A stretch of 64,000 bases of DNA from Sphingomonas bacterium (GCA_030149245.1 JASBRX010000003.1:1-64000), one strand, 5' to 3'; positions 43,295 through 52,833 are shown, counted from the stretch's first letter. Numbers and translations: made by a program. The notes: generated by a model from the sequence alone, not told the origin.

Positions 43295-43663
43295 TCAGGC
43301 GGGGTCGCGCGCGTCCAGTTCCTTGACCAGCCGCTTCGGCGCCTGCGCGCGATAGCTTTCCTCGATCCATTCGCGCAGTTGCGCCGGATCGGGGATCGCC
43401 GCCGCGTCGCACTCGACCGTCACCCAGCCGCTCTTGCCCAGGCCATAGCCGGTGGGCCGCGCAAAGGGCAGGTCCAGCGCCATCGCGCCAGTGTAACGCA
43501 GCTTCACCGACATGCGGAAATCGTCGCCGGTGGTGAGATAGGCGAAGGTCTTGTCATTGACCGCCAGGTCGGAATGATCGGGCCATGGCGCCTTGAGATG
43601 CGCGCCGGGCAGGGTCAGGCCCCATTGGCGCAACGCATCGATGATTTCGCGCGGAGTCGGCAT
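43295..43663 (-). CDS. MmcQ/YjbR family protein
   Basis: A 122-residue MmcQ/YjbR domain protein: TPREIIDALRQWGLTLPGAH, WPDHSDLAVNDKTFAYL, then GYGLGKSGWVTVEC and LREWIEESYRAQAPKRLV. The fold resembles DNA-binding CyaY-like proteins but no activity is established. It converges on the dioxygenase gene with only 3 bp between the stops. It is probably a single-gene unit. Confidence 0.82.
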   Translation of the reverse strand: MPTPREIIDALRQWGLTLPGAHLKAPWPDHSDLAVNDKTFAYLTTGDDFRMSVKLRYTGAMALDLPFARPTGYGLGKSGWVTVECDAAAIPDPAQLREWIEESYRAQAPKRLVKELDARDPA

Positions 43664-43681
43664 CGGCGCAGCTTAGCGCGA

Positions 43682-44908
43682 TCAGGCGACGGCCGCCATC
43701 CGGCGCGCTGCGACGAGGCCAGCCGCGAGGATGTCTGCGCCATCGGGCACCAGCACATCCGGCTGCAACTGCCAGCGCGGCCGGTCGTGCACATCATAGA
43801 CCGGCTCGGCCGAATATTGCAGTTCGAACCCGGTGCGATCGAGCCGCAACGGGAACACCGCCGCGCCCAGCTGCATCATCGGCGTCCCCACGATCCGCGC
43901 CCGGCCCAGCCCGCGCATCCCCATCGGGAACCCCTCGGCCATGCTCGCGCTCCAGCGGTCGCACAGCACGATCACCGGCCGGTCATAGGTGAACGGCCCG
44001 CGCGGCTCGACCCATTCGGTCCATGGTGCGCTCAATCCCGGTCCCGCCCGCCGCCGCATCAACGCATAGGGCGCGCGGGTGGGGATGAACCGCCCCATGA
44101 TCGGGCGCGCGACTGCCGTGTCGCCCCCGCCATTGCCGCGCACATCGATGATCAGCGCCGGGGCGTCACGCAGTTCCGCAAGTGCCGCATCGAACGCCGC
44201 AGTCGCCATGTAGTCGCCAAAGCTGCGGATTGCGATCAGACCGATCCCGCCCTCCAGCCGCCGATGCGCGATGGTCGGCGGTTCGTCGCGCTGCGGGATC
44301 GGAAGCGCGACCTCCCCCTTCCCCGCCACGGTGAACTGCCGCGCCATCGCACGCTTGCCCGCGACCACCGCGTTGATCGCGAACTGATCCGCCGCCGGAT
44401 CGGGCCGCGATAGGCACGTCAGCGCCGCCGCCTTGATCGCCTCGCCCACCGGCACACCATCGACCGCGGTCACGACATCGCCGATCGCCAGCCCCGCTGC
44501 GCTCGCCCCCGAGTCCGGTGCGACATTGGTTATGCGCAGGCCGCCGGCGCTGCGCTCCACGAGCAGGTCGAACGGCGGCATCCGCGCGATACCATTCGGC
44601 CCGCTACGCACCGATGCATGCGGGTCATAGAGCTCGCCCAGCGCCGCGCGCAGGACATGCGCGAAATCGTTCCAGCTCGGCGCTGCAATCGCGCGCGGGC
44701 GATAGACGCGCCGCACCTTGTCCCAATCGGTCGCCTTCTCACCAAAGAAGCAATAGCGGTCGCGCAGCGTCGCCCACATCTCGTCGAAATCCTGCGCGAG
44801 CGTGACGTCACGCGGCGGCTCCTGCGCCCGCACGGCCAACTGAAGGGCAGGAAGGGCAAGGCCGGCGGCAAGACCACGCAGGGCAGTGCGGCGATCGATC
44901 ATGGTCAT
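43682..44908 (-). CDS. Exported S41 family (C-terminal processing-like) peptidase
   Basis: A 408-residue protein with a Tat-like signal (IDRRTALRGLAAGLALPALQLAVRA). The order is an N-terminal helical region (DFDEMWATLRDRYCFFG), a PDZ domain (LRITNVAPDSGASAAGLAIGD, near residue 130), and the S41 domain with ALIIDVRGNGGGDT and the catalytic serine in CDRWSASMAEGF. It probably acts in the periplasm on unfolded or tagged proteins. Two start codons (44908 and 44902) are six bases apart; the first is used. Confidence 0.85.
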   Translation of the reverse strand: MTMIDRRTALRGLAAGLALPALQLAVRAQEPPRDVTLAQDFDEMWATLRDRYCFFGEKATDWDKVRRVYRPRAIAAPSWNDFAHVLRAALGELYDPHASVRSGPNGIARMPPFDLLVERSAGGLRITNVAPDSGASAAGLAIGDVVTAVDGVPVGEAIKAAALTCLSRPDPAADQFAINAVVAGKRAMARQFTVAGKGEVALPIPQRDEPPTIAHRRLEGGIGLIAIRSFGDYMATAAFDAALAELRDAPALIIDVRGNGGGDTAVARPIMGRFIPTRAPYALMRRRAGPGLSAPWTEWVEPRGPFTYDRPVIVLCDRWSASMAEGFPMGMRGLGRARIVGTPMMQLGAAVFPLRLDRTGFELQYSAEPVYDVHDRPRWQLQPDVLVPDGADILAAGLVAARRMAAVA

Positions 44909-44963
44909 GGGACGGCGCTATCACGCCGCTGCCCCGCTATCAACTACAACCGTAGTCGCGAGG

Positions 44964-46343
44964 TCAGCCGTCGCGGGCAGGAAGGGCCAGGACAAAGCGC
45001 GCACCCTGTCCCGGCGCGCTGTCCACGGTGATATCACCCCCCATCGCGCGGGCCAGCCGCCGCGCGATATAGAGGCCCAGCCCGCTTCCGCCCGGTTCGC
45101 TCGGATCGACGCGCCCGAATTTCTCGAAGATGCGGGCATGGTCCTCGGCCGCGATCCCCTTGCCCTGATCGGCGACGATGACACAGCCAAGCGCGCCCTC
45201 ACGCTCCAGCCGCACCCATACCGACCCGCCCGGCGGCGAATAGCGCAGCGCATTGCCGATGAGGTTGACCATGATCTGCAGCACGCGGCGAAACTCGCCG
45301 GTCGCGGGCAGGCTTTCGTCCGCCTTGGGCTTGTCGATCCGCACATCGGCCTCGCTCGCGCGCACCGCGAGCAGTCCGGCGGCGCGGCGCGCGATATCGG
45401 CCAGGTCGATCGGCTCCGCCTCCACTTCGAAATCATCGCGCTCAACCGCGGTCAGGTCGGCCAGGTCGTCGACCAGCGACAGCAAATGCCGCCCGGCATT
45501 GGCGATATCGCCGGCATATTCGGCATAATCGGTGCGCAGCGGCCCATCGATCTGCGCGCTGATGCTGTCGGCATTGGCGATGATCCGGCTCAACGGCTTG
45601 CGCAGCGCACGGTCCAGCCGCTGGCCGAATTCGCTGGTGAACACGGCTTCGGGCGCGGCGGGCGGGTGCGCCTGCGCGTCCGTGTCCGCATCGATCATCT
45701 CCGCCGCGCCGGTAAAGCCGGCAAAGCGCAGCTGCGCATCGACACGCGGGCTGGCCGACAAGCGCACCCGCCGTCCGGTGCCGCGCAGCTCCGCCACCTG
45801 CCCCTCGAACCGCCCCTGCTCCGCCGCTGCGGTCAGGATCGGCAGCGCGCCCTCGTCATCCGCCTCCAGCGCGAACAGCAAGGTCAGCGGCTGCCCCAGC
45901 ATCTTGCCGGCATCGAAGCCATAGCGCGCGCCCGCCTCCAGCGAGAGATGCGTCAGCCGCATCGCCGAATCGCATTCCCACACCCAGTCGGCGTCAGAGC
46001 GCAGGAAATCATCCTCCCGCCCCTCATCCGCCACCGCCCGCCACGCAGCGCGCGGACGCCAGCCACTGACCTCCAGCCGCACGCCATCGGCGTCAGGTTC
46101 AGCGCGGACCCACAGGTCGATATCGTCCTCACCATCCGCCGCAACGATGTTGCGCGAAATCGCGATGCCCAGCCGCAGTGCCAGCCGCGCAATCGACGCG
46201 ATCTGCGGCACCGCCAGTGGCTCGCCCTGCTTGCCCCCGGCGCGGCTGTTCAGGTCGGACAGACGCGGTTCGGCGTCGAGCAGCCGCCCGTCGCGCCCGA
46301 CCCGGCCGATCGCCACTGGCACATGCGGGTCCATCGCGTTCAT
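44964..46343 (-). CDS. PAS-containing histidine-kinase-like protein lacking the phospho-acceptor His
   Basis: A 459-residue soluble protein. A PAS-like region includes DADWVWECDSAMRLTHLSLE. The dimerisation helix reads RLDRALRKPLSRIIANADSI where kinases have S-H-E-L-R-T-P-L, so the acceptor His is Arg here. The ATP-binding domain is intact: NLIGNALRYSPPGG, VADQGKGIAAED, GGSGLGLYIARRLA. This resembles DivL-type pseudokinases that work as allosteric partners. It follows a DUF2336 gene with a 4-bp overlap. Confidence 0.85.
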   Translation of the reverse strand: MNAMDPHVPVAIGRVGRDGRLLDAEPRLSDLNSRAGGKQGEPLAVPQIASIARLALRLGIAISRNIVAADGEDDIDLWVRAEPDADGVRLEVSGWRPRAAWRAVADEGREDDFLRSDADWVWECDSAMRLTHLSLEAGARYGFDAGKMLGQPLTLLFALEADDEGALPILTAAAEQGRFEGQVAELRGTGRRVRLSASPRVDAQLRFAGFTGAAEMIDADTDAQAHPPAAPEAVFTSEFGQRLDRALRKPLSRIIANADSISAQIDGPLRTDYAEYAGDIANAGRHLLSLVDDLADLTAVERDDFEVEAEPIDLADIARRAAGLLAVRASEADVRIDKPKADESLPATGEFRRVLQIMVNLIGNALRYSPPGGSVWVRLEREGALGCVIVADQGKGIAAEDHARIFEKFGRVDPSEPGGSGLGLYIARRLARAMGGDITVDSAPGQGARFVLALPARDG

Positions 46344-47440
46344 GCCGCGCCCCCCAAAGCCTGCACCGCCGCGCGATAATCGCCCGGCAGCCGCAGCCCC
46401 GCCAGCGCCGCGCGCGCATCCTCGACCTCAACGGCCATGATCGTGTCGAGCGTTTCGGCGAACGCCTCGATATCGCGGCGCGGATCGGCTTCGGTCAGTG
46501 CGAGGCCCAGGCGGGCAATCGCCTCCCGGTCCAGATCCAGCGCGCGCAACGCGACCCACAACCGCCCGCTCCCCGCGTCGAGCGCAAGGCTGCGTGCAAC
46601 CGTGTAATCCACGCCAAGCGCATGGGCGAGAAGTCCTGCAAACAGCGTCACGCGCCGGTCGCCCAGCGCTTCGTTGAGCAATTCGGGCAGTTCATCCGGC
46701 TGCGCATCGATCGCCACCGCCAGCCGCATCACCGCCGCCTCGACCCGGTCGCCCTCATCATGCGCGGCGAGGCTGCGCTGCGCCGCCTCCGCCAGCACAC
46801 GGTCGAGCGTTGCGATGTCCTCGGCAGCCACCCGCTGTCGCAGCGCGGCGGCGACCCACCATACCAGCTTGTGATGCAGCTCGGCGGGCAGATCGGTCTG
46901 CGGCAACGGCCCGGCCTCGGGCAGGCTGCGGCGGCGACTCTCGGCGATCAGCACACCCATCGCACTCTGCGCCAACACCCGGTCGGGATGCTGGACGAAA
47001 CGGTTGATCAGGCTCGGCCGTTCGGGGTCGTCATGCGCCTGTACCGGCATGCCGCTGGCCAACAGCTCCTGCCGCACCTGCGCGATCAGCTCGCCCATCA
47101 GCTCACGGTCGCGCAACAGGCCCGAATCGCACAAAGCGGTGAACACGCCGTCGGCCCCCGCCAGCGCATCGGCCAGCGCGGTCTCACCCTGCACCTGCAG
47201 CTGGCGCACGCCATGATCGCGAATCTCGCCTTCGACGGTATCAACCAGGGCGCGCAGCAGGCGACTCAGCCCGACTCGCGTCCGCTCGTCCAACCGGTGC
47301 GATTCGGGGAGGAAAAAATCATCGATCGCCGTCGCCAGACCACGGAAAGCGGCAGCGTCCGCGCCCGCGACATGCGCGAGCAACGTGCGGGCGCCCCGAT
47401 CGGTGGCGCCGTCACTCATGTCGACATTCGGGTCGGACAT
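46340..47440 (-). CDS. DUF2336 domain protein
   Basis: A 366-residue all-helical protein (DPNVDMSDGATDRGARTLLA start, then HLIxRFVQHPDRVLAQSAMGVL-like repeats and KLVWWVAAALRQRV). DUF2336 proteins are alphaproteobacterial, HEAT-like and of unknown function, often next to signalling genes. The stop overlaps the kinase-like gene, so the two products are made together and may interact. The ATG at 47440 follows GGAGACC. Confidence 0.82.
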   Translation of the reverse strand: MSDPNVDMSDGATDRGARTLLAHVAGADAAAFRGLATAIDDFFLPESHRLDERTRVGLSRLLRALVDTVEGEIRDHGVRQLQVQGETALADALAGADGVFTALCDSGLLRDRELMGELIAQVRQELLASGMPVQAHDDPERPSLINRFVQHPDRVLAQSAMGVLIAESRRRSLPEAGPLPQTDLPAELHHKLVWWVAAALRQRVAAEDIATLDRVLAEAAQRSLAAHDEGDRVEAAVMRLAVAIDAQPDELPELLNEALGDRRVTLFAGLLAHALGVDYTVARSLALDAGSGRLWVALRALDLDREAIARLGLALTEADPRRDIEAFAETLDTIMAVEVEDARAALAGLRLPGDYRAAVQALGGAA

Positions 47441-47475
47441 GGTCTCCGGAATAACGGAATGCGGTTAAGGTCGCC

Positions 47476-48642
47476 CTAAGGCTTTTCCCGCCTGCTCTCA
47501 ACCGCTGCGGCAAGCGTCGCGAATGCGTAAATCGCAATCAACGCCAAGCCCCAGCTCACCCGGTCGGCAATCGCAAACGGCGTGACCAGCAACAGATAGG
47601 CCGCCGGGCTGCCCCACCAGCGGCGGATGACCGCCTGGCTGCGCTCGGCAATCGCGGTCGCGGCGATGGTGACCAGCGCCAGGATCGTCCCGTCGAGCGT
47701 CTTGTCGAGCTGCATCTCGCCCAGCCCCAACGCGCCCACCACCGCGCCGACGATCGCGCCGATCAGCGCCTCCTGCATCAACGCGCGCTTTTCCTCGCCG
47801 CGCAGTGCCGACAGCGCCGCCCCTGTCGCCAGCGCCGCCACGCCGGGGATCGCGACCCCCGCGCCCCAGGCATAGCCGAACGCGATCAATGCGACCGCGC
47901 CCGCCCCGGTCACGGCACCCCCCGCCATCAACAGCCAGGCGGGAATGCCCTTCTCGACCACCTTGGGCAGCACCCAGCGCGCGACGCGCGTGAACACGTG
48001 GCGGTCGGCCCAGCTCGTGCGCCGTTCGGTCAGCGCCGCCAGCACCGCATTGCTGCGGCTCGCCAGCGCCGCGCCCTCGCGCTCCACGCCATGCCCGGCG
48101 CGCACCGCGCCCGCCGATAGCGGCACCTGCTCCGCCCCCGCCTGCACGATCGCGCGCAACAGGGTCGACTGGAAATCATAATCGGGCGGAAAGTCGGCGA
48201 TATCCTTGATCCGCCGCGCCGGGGTATGCGCGACGCCGGCCCAGCAATTGCGCGCGTCGATCCGTTCGAGCGACGCGGCGGGGTCCTGCGTCACCAGGAT
48301 CGCGTCCTTGCCCTCGCCCGCCATGCGATCGATCACATCGTCTGTCGTGACCAGCGCGTCGGCGATCACCACGACATGCGCCAGCGGATGCACCCGCGCC
48401 GCCGCCTCCGCCGCCGAGCGCACGATATCGACCGGAACGCCGCGCTTGGCCGCCCGGCTGACTGCGCCGAGCAGCGCCGGTGTGACCCGGCTCACCGCGA
48501 CCAGAATATGCCCCGCGCCTGCCCCGATCAGCAGCCGCGCCTGATATTCGAGCAGCGTCATGCCCCCGAACGGCAGCGTCGCAGCGAGCACCCCCGCGCG
48601 ATCGCCCGCATCCTCCGTCGCAAAGATCAGCCCCGCCAGCAT
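47476..48642 (-). CDS. Nucleotidyltransferase-like protein with C-terminal membrane domain
   Basis: A 388-residue protein. Residues 1 to about 190 resemble a GT-A nucleotidyltransferase (MLAGLIFATEDAGDRAGVLA, TLPFGGMTLLEYQARLLIGAGA, HPLAHVVVIADALVTTDDV), although the classical GxGxR loop is weak. The C-terminal half has five or six hydrophobic segments (IPAWLLMAGGAVTGAGAVALIA and onward). The layout recalls fused nucleotidyltransferase/CDP-alcohol phosphatidyltransferase proteins, but I do not see the CDP-alcohol DG-AR-D motif, so it may be inactive or different. The ATG at 48642 is preferred because the longer frame runs through a repeat. Confidence 0.65.
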   Translation of the reverse strand: MLAGLIFATEDAGDRAGVLAATLPFGGMTLLEYQARLLIGAGAGHILVAVSRVTPALLGAVSRAAKRGVPVDIVRSAAEAAARVHPLAHVVVIADALVTTDDVIDRMAGEGKDAILVTQDPAASLERIDARNCWAGVAHTPARRIKDIADFPPDYDFQSTLLRAIVQAGAEQVPLSAGAVRAGHGVEREGAALASRSNAVLAALTERRTSWADRHVFTRVARWVLPKVVEKGIPAWLLMAGGAVTGAGAVALIAFGYAWGAGVAIPGVAALATGAALSALRGEEKRALMQEALIGAIVGAVVGALGLGEMQLDKTLDGTILALVTIAATAIAERSQAVIRRWWGSPAAYLLLVTPFAIADRVSWGLALIAIYAFATLAAAVESRREKP

Positions 48643-48689
48643 GTTGATCCGGTTAGGCGAATTGATTCGGCGGGGGAAGGGGCAGAAAT

Positions 48690-48853
48690 CCTCCCCCAGC
48701 TTGCTGGGGGAGGTGGCAGCGCGCAGCGCTGACGGAGGGGCCGCCCTCGCAGAGGGCGGAGTTTTGCCGAGATGTTCACGGCCGTCTGCGCGGCCGCCCC
48801 TCCACCACCGCCTGCGGCGGCGGTCCCCCTCCCCTGCTGCGCAAGGGAGGAAT
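48690..48853. repeat. Composite structured repeat, copy 1
   Basis: A 164-bp element made of consecutive hairpins: CCTCCCCCAGC-TTG-CTGGGGGAGG at the left end, CCGCCCTCGCAGAGGGCGG in the middle, GGCCG/CGGCC (48780-48784 with 48791-48795), CGCCTGCGGCGG, and a right-end CCTCCC hairpin. A second copy in the same orientation lies at 50122-50294, on the other side of the NamZ-like gene. It fills the gap before the nucleotidyltransferase-like gene. Confidence 0.82.
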
Positions 48854-48857
48854 AGCA

Positions 48858-50054
48858 TTAGTAGAGCAGCAACCTCTCCCGCATCTCCACCCAAGCAGCC
48901 TCGTCCGCCCCGGCCGCCGCATCGAGATCGCCCGGCGCCGCGCCCGCATCATCAACCCACGCCCGCAGCCCCGGCCCGCCATTGATCACATCGATCGCCA
49001 GCTTCTCGAACTCATATTCATACGGAAAATCGCGCCACAGGTCATAATCCGGATACAGCGCCCGGATCGCCTTGAACCCCAGTGCCTGCAACCGCCACGG
49101 CCGGAACGCCGCATGGTCGTACCCCGCCCCCTCGGCATGGATGAACACGCCGCTGCACAGCGCGCCGACATGCTTGTGAAAGGTCGGCTGGAACCAGAAG
49201 TCGCGCAGCGTGCAGCCCGCGGTCCACTCCGGCGCAATGCGGCGCATCTCCGCGATCACCGCCTTGCCGTCGATATCCGGCGCACCGAACAGCTCCAGCG
49301 CGCGCGTCGTCCCGCGCCCCTCGGACAGCGTCGTCCCCTCCAGCATCACCGTCCCGGCATAGGCGCGCGCCATGTTGACGTTGGCGGCATTGGGGCTGGG
49401 GTTGATCCACACCCGCTCGGGCGGCCAGCCGAACCCCGGCGCGGCGTCGGGCGCCCAGCCCTGCATCTCGATCACGCGATAGGCGACGTCGAGCTTGAAG
49501 TGATCGACGAACCAAGCGCCCATCTCGCCCAGCGTCATGCCATGCCGCATCGGCATCGGCCCCGCCCCGACAAAGCTCTCCCATCCGGGCAGCAAGGTCA
49601 GCCCCTCGACCGGGCGGCCTGCCGGATTGGGCCGGTCGAGCACCCACACTTCCTTGCCATGCTCTGCCGCCGCTTCGAGCATGTAGAGCAGGGTCGTGAC
49701 ATAGGTGTAGATGCGGCAGCCCAGATCCTGCAGGTCGATCAGGATCACGTCGAATGTGTGCATCGACTGCCCGGTCGGTCGCCGCACCTCGCCATACAGG
49801 CTGAACACCGGCATCCCGTAGGTAGGGTCGGTATAGTCCGGCGATTCCATCATATTGTCTTGCAGATCGCCGCGCACACCATGCTGCGGCCCGAACATCG
49901 CCGACACGGTGAGCCCCGCCGCGACCAGCGCGTCGACGCTGTGCGTCAAATCCGCCGTCACCGACGCCGGATGCGCGAGCAGCGCGACGCGACGGCCCTT
50001 GAGTTGGTTGAGCAAAGCGGGGTCGGCGAGCAGCCGGTCGATACCGAAGTTCAT
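48858..50054 (-). CDS. DUF1343 / NamZ-like exo-beta-N-acetylmuramidase family protein
   Basis: A 398-residue DUF1343 protein: MNFGIDRLLADPALLNQLKG, VALLAHPASVTADLTHSVD, MFGPQHGVRGDLQDNMMES, SLYGEVRRPTGQSM and VILIDLQDLGCRIYTY, then VLDRPNPAGR. In Bacteroidetes and Bacillus NamZ removes terminal MurNAc from peptidoglycan fragments. No signal peptide is visible here, so it would act in the cytosol or the start is further upstream. It is flanked by two copies of a composite repeat, only 5 bp after its stop and about 70 bp before its start. Confidence 0.85.
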   Translation of the reverse strand: MNFGIDRLLADPALLNQLKGRRVALLAHPASVTADLTHSVDALVAAGLTVSAMFGPQHGVRGDLQDNMMESPDYTDPTYGMPVFSLYGEVRRPTGQSMHTFDVILIDLQDLGCRIYTYVTTLLYMLEAAAEHGKEVWVLDRPNPAGRPVEGLTLLPGWESFVGAGPMPMRHGMTLGEMGAWFVDHFKLDVAYRVIEMQGWAPDAAPGFGWPPERVWINPSPNAANVNMARAYAGTVMLEGTTLSEGRGTTRALELFGAPDIDGKAVIAEMRRIAPEWTAGCTLRDFWFQPTFHKHVGALCSGVFIHAEGAGYDHAAFRPWRLQALGFKAIRALYPDYDLWRDFPYEYEFEKLAIDVINGGPGLRAWVDDAGAAPGDLDAAAGADEAAWVEMRERLLLY

Positions 50055-50121
50055 GGCCCTTCAGGTGCCGGGAGTTGGCGCGCAAAGCAATCGGGATGAT
50101 GGGGTTCGGGGCAAACCCATT

Positions 50122-50294
50122 CCTCCCCCAGCTTGCTGGGGGAGGTGGCAGCGCGCAGCGCTGACGGAGGGGCCGCCCTCGCCCTCGCAGAGGGCGGAAT
50201 TTTGCCGAGCCGTTCACGGCTGTCTGCGCAGCCGCCCCGCCACCGCCGCCTGCGGCGGCGGTCCCCCTCCCCTGAGCAAGCTCAGGGGAGGAAT
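50122..50294. repeat. Composite structured repeat, copy 2
   Basis: A 173-bp direct copy of 48690-48853, with a 6-bp duplication (CCTCGC). Stem bases change in pairs: GGCTG/CAGCC (50218-50222 with 50229-50233) replaces GGCCG/CGGCC, and the right-end hairpin becomes CCTGAGCAAGCTCAGG. Paired changes indicate that the fold, not the sequence, is kept. Confidence 0.82.
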
Positions 50295-50307
50295 TACCAC
50301 TCCAGTC

Positions 50308-52704
50308 TCAGAACGAAGCCGCCACCTGCACATACCAGCTGCGCGGGCGGGCAAAGATCCGCTCGGCGTAACCCAGCGTTGCCAGCGACGCGTTGCCCTG
50401 GATCAGGTAACGCTCGTCGAGCAGGTTGTTGACGCCACCGCTAACCTCGATCCCGTTGCCGAGCTTGAGGGTCAGCGAAGCGTTGCCGACGAAATAGCCA
50501 TCTTCCTCGATCAGCGGGATGCTGCCGGTGATGAAGGTGATCTTGGACTGGTAGCTGCCATCGACGCGCGGCGTCAGCGTCATGTCGCCACCCAGCGGGA
50601 TCGCATAAGCGATGCCGAAATTGGCCTGCATGTCGGGGGTGAAGGGCAGGTCGTCGTTCGGCGTCACCGTCGCGGTCGCCCCCGGCACCGGCGTGATGCT
50701 CTTGATCTTGTCGTCGAGAATGCTGATCCCGGCGTCGAAGGTCAGGCCCCAGCTGGTGCGCAGGCTCGCTTCGGCCTCCAGCCCGCGAATGCGCGCCTCA
50801 CCCGCGTTGAACAACAGCGGCACCACGCCCTGGCGGAAGATCAGCTGAATGTCCTGATACTCGGCCTGGAACGCGGCGAGGTTCAAGCGCAGACGCCCGA
50901 TATTGGTCTTCGCGCCAATCTCGTAGCTGGTGACGCTCTCCTCCGCGAACGGCACGGGCAGGTTGCCGGCGGGCGCGGCGTTGTAGCGGGTGTTGTAACC
51001 GCCCGACTTGAAGCTCTTGGCATAGGACGCATAGGTGCTGATCGCGTCGTTCCAGCGATACTGGATGCTTGCCGAACCGGTCAGCGCCGAGAAATCCTGC
51101 TGGAACGGACGGCTGAAGATAAACAGCGGCCCGCCCTGTGACGTCGCTAGCGTCGGCAACGGGCTGGGATCGGGCAAGGTCGCGGGGAACAGGTTCAGCA
51201 CGGTTCCGCGATAATTCTTGCGGTCGCTGGTGTAGCGCAGGCCGCCGCTGATCTCGAGCGCGTCGGTGATGTTCCACGCGAGCTCGCCGAACACCGCGAC
51301 CGAATCCGTCTTGAGGCGCGAAACCTGAAGGTCGCGCGATCCCGGCCCGCCCGCCAGCAGCGAACCGATCACCGGCGGCGAGGGCGGGAAGGCGAGCGGC
51401 ACGGTCGCGCGCTCATCGGTGACTTCGTTGAAATAATAGCCGCCGATAATCGCATTGACCGACCCGAAGTCGAGCTGAAGCTGGACTTCCTGGCTGAACT
51501 GCGCCGATTGCGCAGCGACATCGGTGGTGATCAGCAGCAGCGGCGTGTTGTCGCCATCGCGGATGCCGCGCGATTCGGTCTCGCGATAGGAGGTGATCAG
51601 CTTGACCGACGCGACATCGGTCAGCCGGATATTGGCGGTCGCGCCGATGCCCCATACTTCCGAATTGCTCTCCACCGGCGCGGTGCCGCCATTCACGAAC
51701 GGCCCGCGCGCCTGCAGATCGTTGGCGCAGCGGATGTCGTTGGTCATCGGCACGTTCGGCGCACCGAAGCGCGGGTCGCCGGGCGTCAGCGGCGCGAACG
51801 GGATCGTCGCACCGGGGCAGCCCGCCGCGACACTGGCGATCGCGGCGACCGGCGCCTGTTCGTTGATCCCGGCAAAGGTGAACGGCGCGCCATTCTCGTC
51901 CTGCTTGCTGTAATCGGCGCGCAGGAACAGGTCGAAGTCGCTCGACGGCTCCCACAGCACCGACGCGGCGAGCGAGAAGCGGTTCTCATTGCCCAGGTCC
52001 AGGCCATCGACCACGCGGATCACATAGCCGTCGCGCTTGCGGAAGCCGCCCGACACGCGCGCCGCTGCGGTCGGGCCCAGCGGCACGTTGACCACGCCAA
52101 AGCCCTCGATCAGGTTCTCGCTGCCGCCACGCACCCGTGCCCGGCCGCTGAATTCGCCCAGCTTGGGCTGCTGCGTGCGGACGAGGATCGCGCCACCGAT
52201 CGTGTTGCGACCGAACAACGTCCCCTGCGGCCCGCGCAGCACTTCGACGCCAGCGATATCGCCGAAATCGATCGCGCCACCGACCGCCCGGCCGAGATAG
52301 ACCTCGTCGAGATAGACGCCGACGCCCGGATCGACCGCGGCGGTCGGATCGACCTGACCCACGCCGCGGATGAACACCACCGACGATGCGCTGTTGCCCG
52401 ACAGCTGGCCGGCGGGCTTGAACTGCAGGCTCGGCGTGATCCGCTCGAGGTCCTGCGTCTGCGTGATCTGCCGTTCCTGCAGCGTCTCGGCGCTGAACGC
52501 GGAGATGGCGACCGGCGTATCCTGCAGGCTCTCCTCACGACGCCGCGCGGTGACGAGGATTTCGCCCTCCGCCGCCGGAGTCGCCTCTTCCGCCGTATCC
52601 TGCGCCAGCGCCGGCACGGCTGCGCTAAAGCTCAAAAATGCCGCAACCGCGGCGATGCTGGATGCAGCGCGGCTCTGCGCGCGCGAAGTCCCTCGACCCA
52701 TCAT
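50308..52704 (-). CDS. TonB-dependent outer-membrane receptor
   Basis: A 798-residue receptor. The signal peptide (about residues 1-35, ending VPALA) is followed by a TonB-box region (GEILVTARRREESLQDTPVAIS), a plug with QKKF-free VVFIRGVGQVDPTA and GVEVLRGPQGTLFGRNTIGGAI, and a long beta barrel ending in aromatic PRSWYVQVAASF. This is the IroN/FyuA-like 'RRREE' group, abundant in sphingomonads, which imports glycans, aromatic compounds or siderophores; the ligand is unknown. The ATG at 52704 follows GGGGAG. No dedicated regulator is adjacent. Confidence 0.93.
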   Translation of the reverse strand: MMGRGTSRAQSRAASSIAAVAAFLSFSAAVPALAQDTAEEATPAAEGEILVTARRREESLQDTPVAISAFSAETLQERQITQTQDLERITPSLQFKPAGQLSGNSASSVVFIRGVGQVDPTAAVDPGVGVYLDEVYLGRAVGGAIDFGDIAGVEVLRGPQGTLFGRNTIGGAILVRTQQPKLGEFSGRARVRGGSENLIEGFGVVNVPLGPTAAARVSGGFRKRDGYVIRVVDGLDLGNENRFSLAASVLWEPSSDFDLFLRADYSKQDENGAPFTFAGINEQAPVAAIASVAAGCPGATIPFAPLTPGDPRFGAPNVPMTNDIRCANDLQARGPFVNGGTAPVESNSEVWGIGATANIRLTDVASVKLITSYRETESRGIRDGDNTPLLLITTDVAAQSAQFSQEVQLQLDFGSVNAIIGGYYFNEVTDERATVPLAFPPSPPVIGSLLAGGPGSRDLQVSRLKTDSVAVFGELAWNITDALEISGGLRYTSDRKNYRGTVLNLFPATLPDPSPLPTLATSQGGPLFIFSRPFQQDFSALTGSASIQYRWNDAISTYASYAKSFKSGGYNTRYNAAPAGNLPVPFAEESVTSYEIGAKTNIGRLRLNLAAFQAEYQDIQLIFRQGVVPLLFNAGEARIRGLEAEASLRTSWGLTFDAGISILDDKIKSITPVPGATATVTPNDDLPFTPDMQANFGIAYAIPLGGDMTLTPRVDGSYQSKITFITGSIPLIEEDGYFVGNASLTLKLGNGIEVSGGVNNLLDERYLIQGNASLATLGYAERIFARPRSWYVQVAASF

Positions 52705-52833
52705 CACACTCCCCTTTTTTCAGCCCGCGATTCTTGGCGATCGTCGGTGCGATATACCTCACATCTGAAATTGTTCATGTCAATAACAGTTATGCGGTGA
52801 ATCTATTTCGCGCGACCCGGCATCGCTACCCGC

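Noticed and set aside
52740..52800. TTGACA-like -35 upstream of the TonB receptor (minus strand), with TATATC further on
   Set aside because: The spacing is 21 nt, too long for a normal promoter; not listed.
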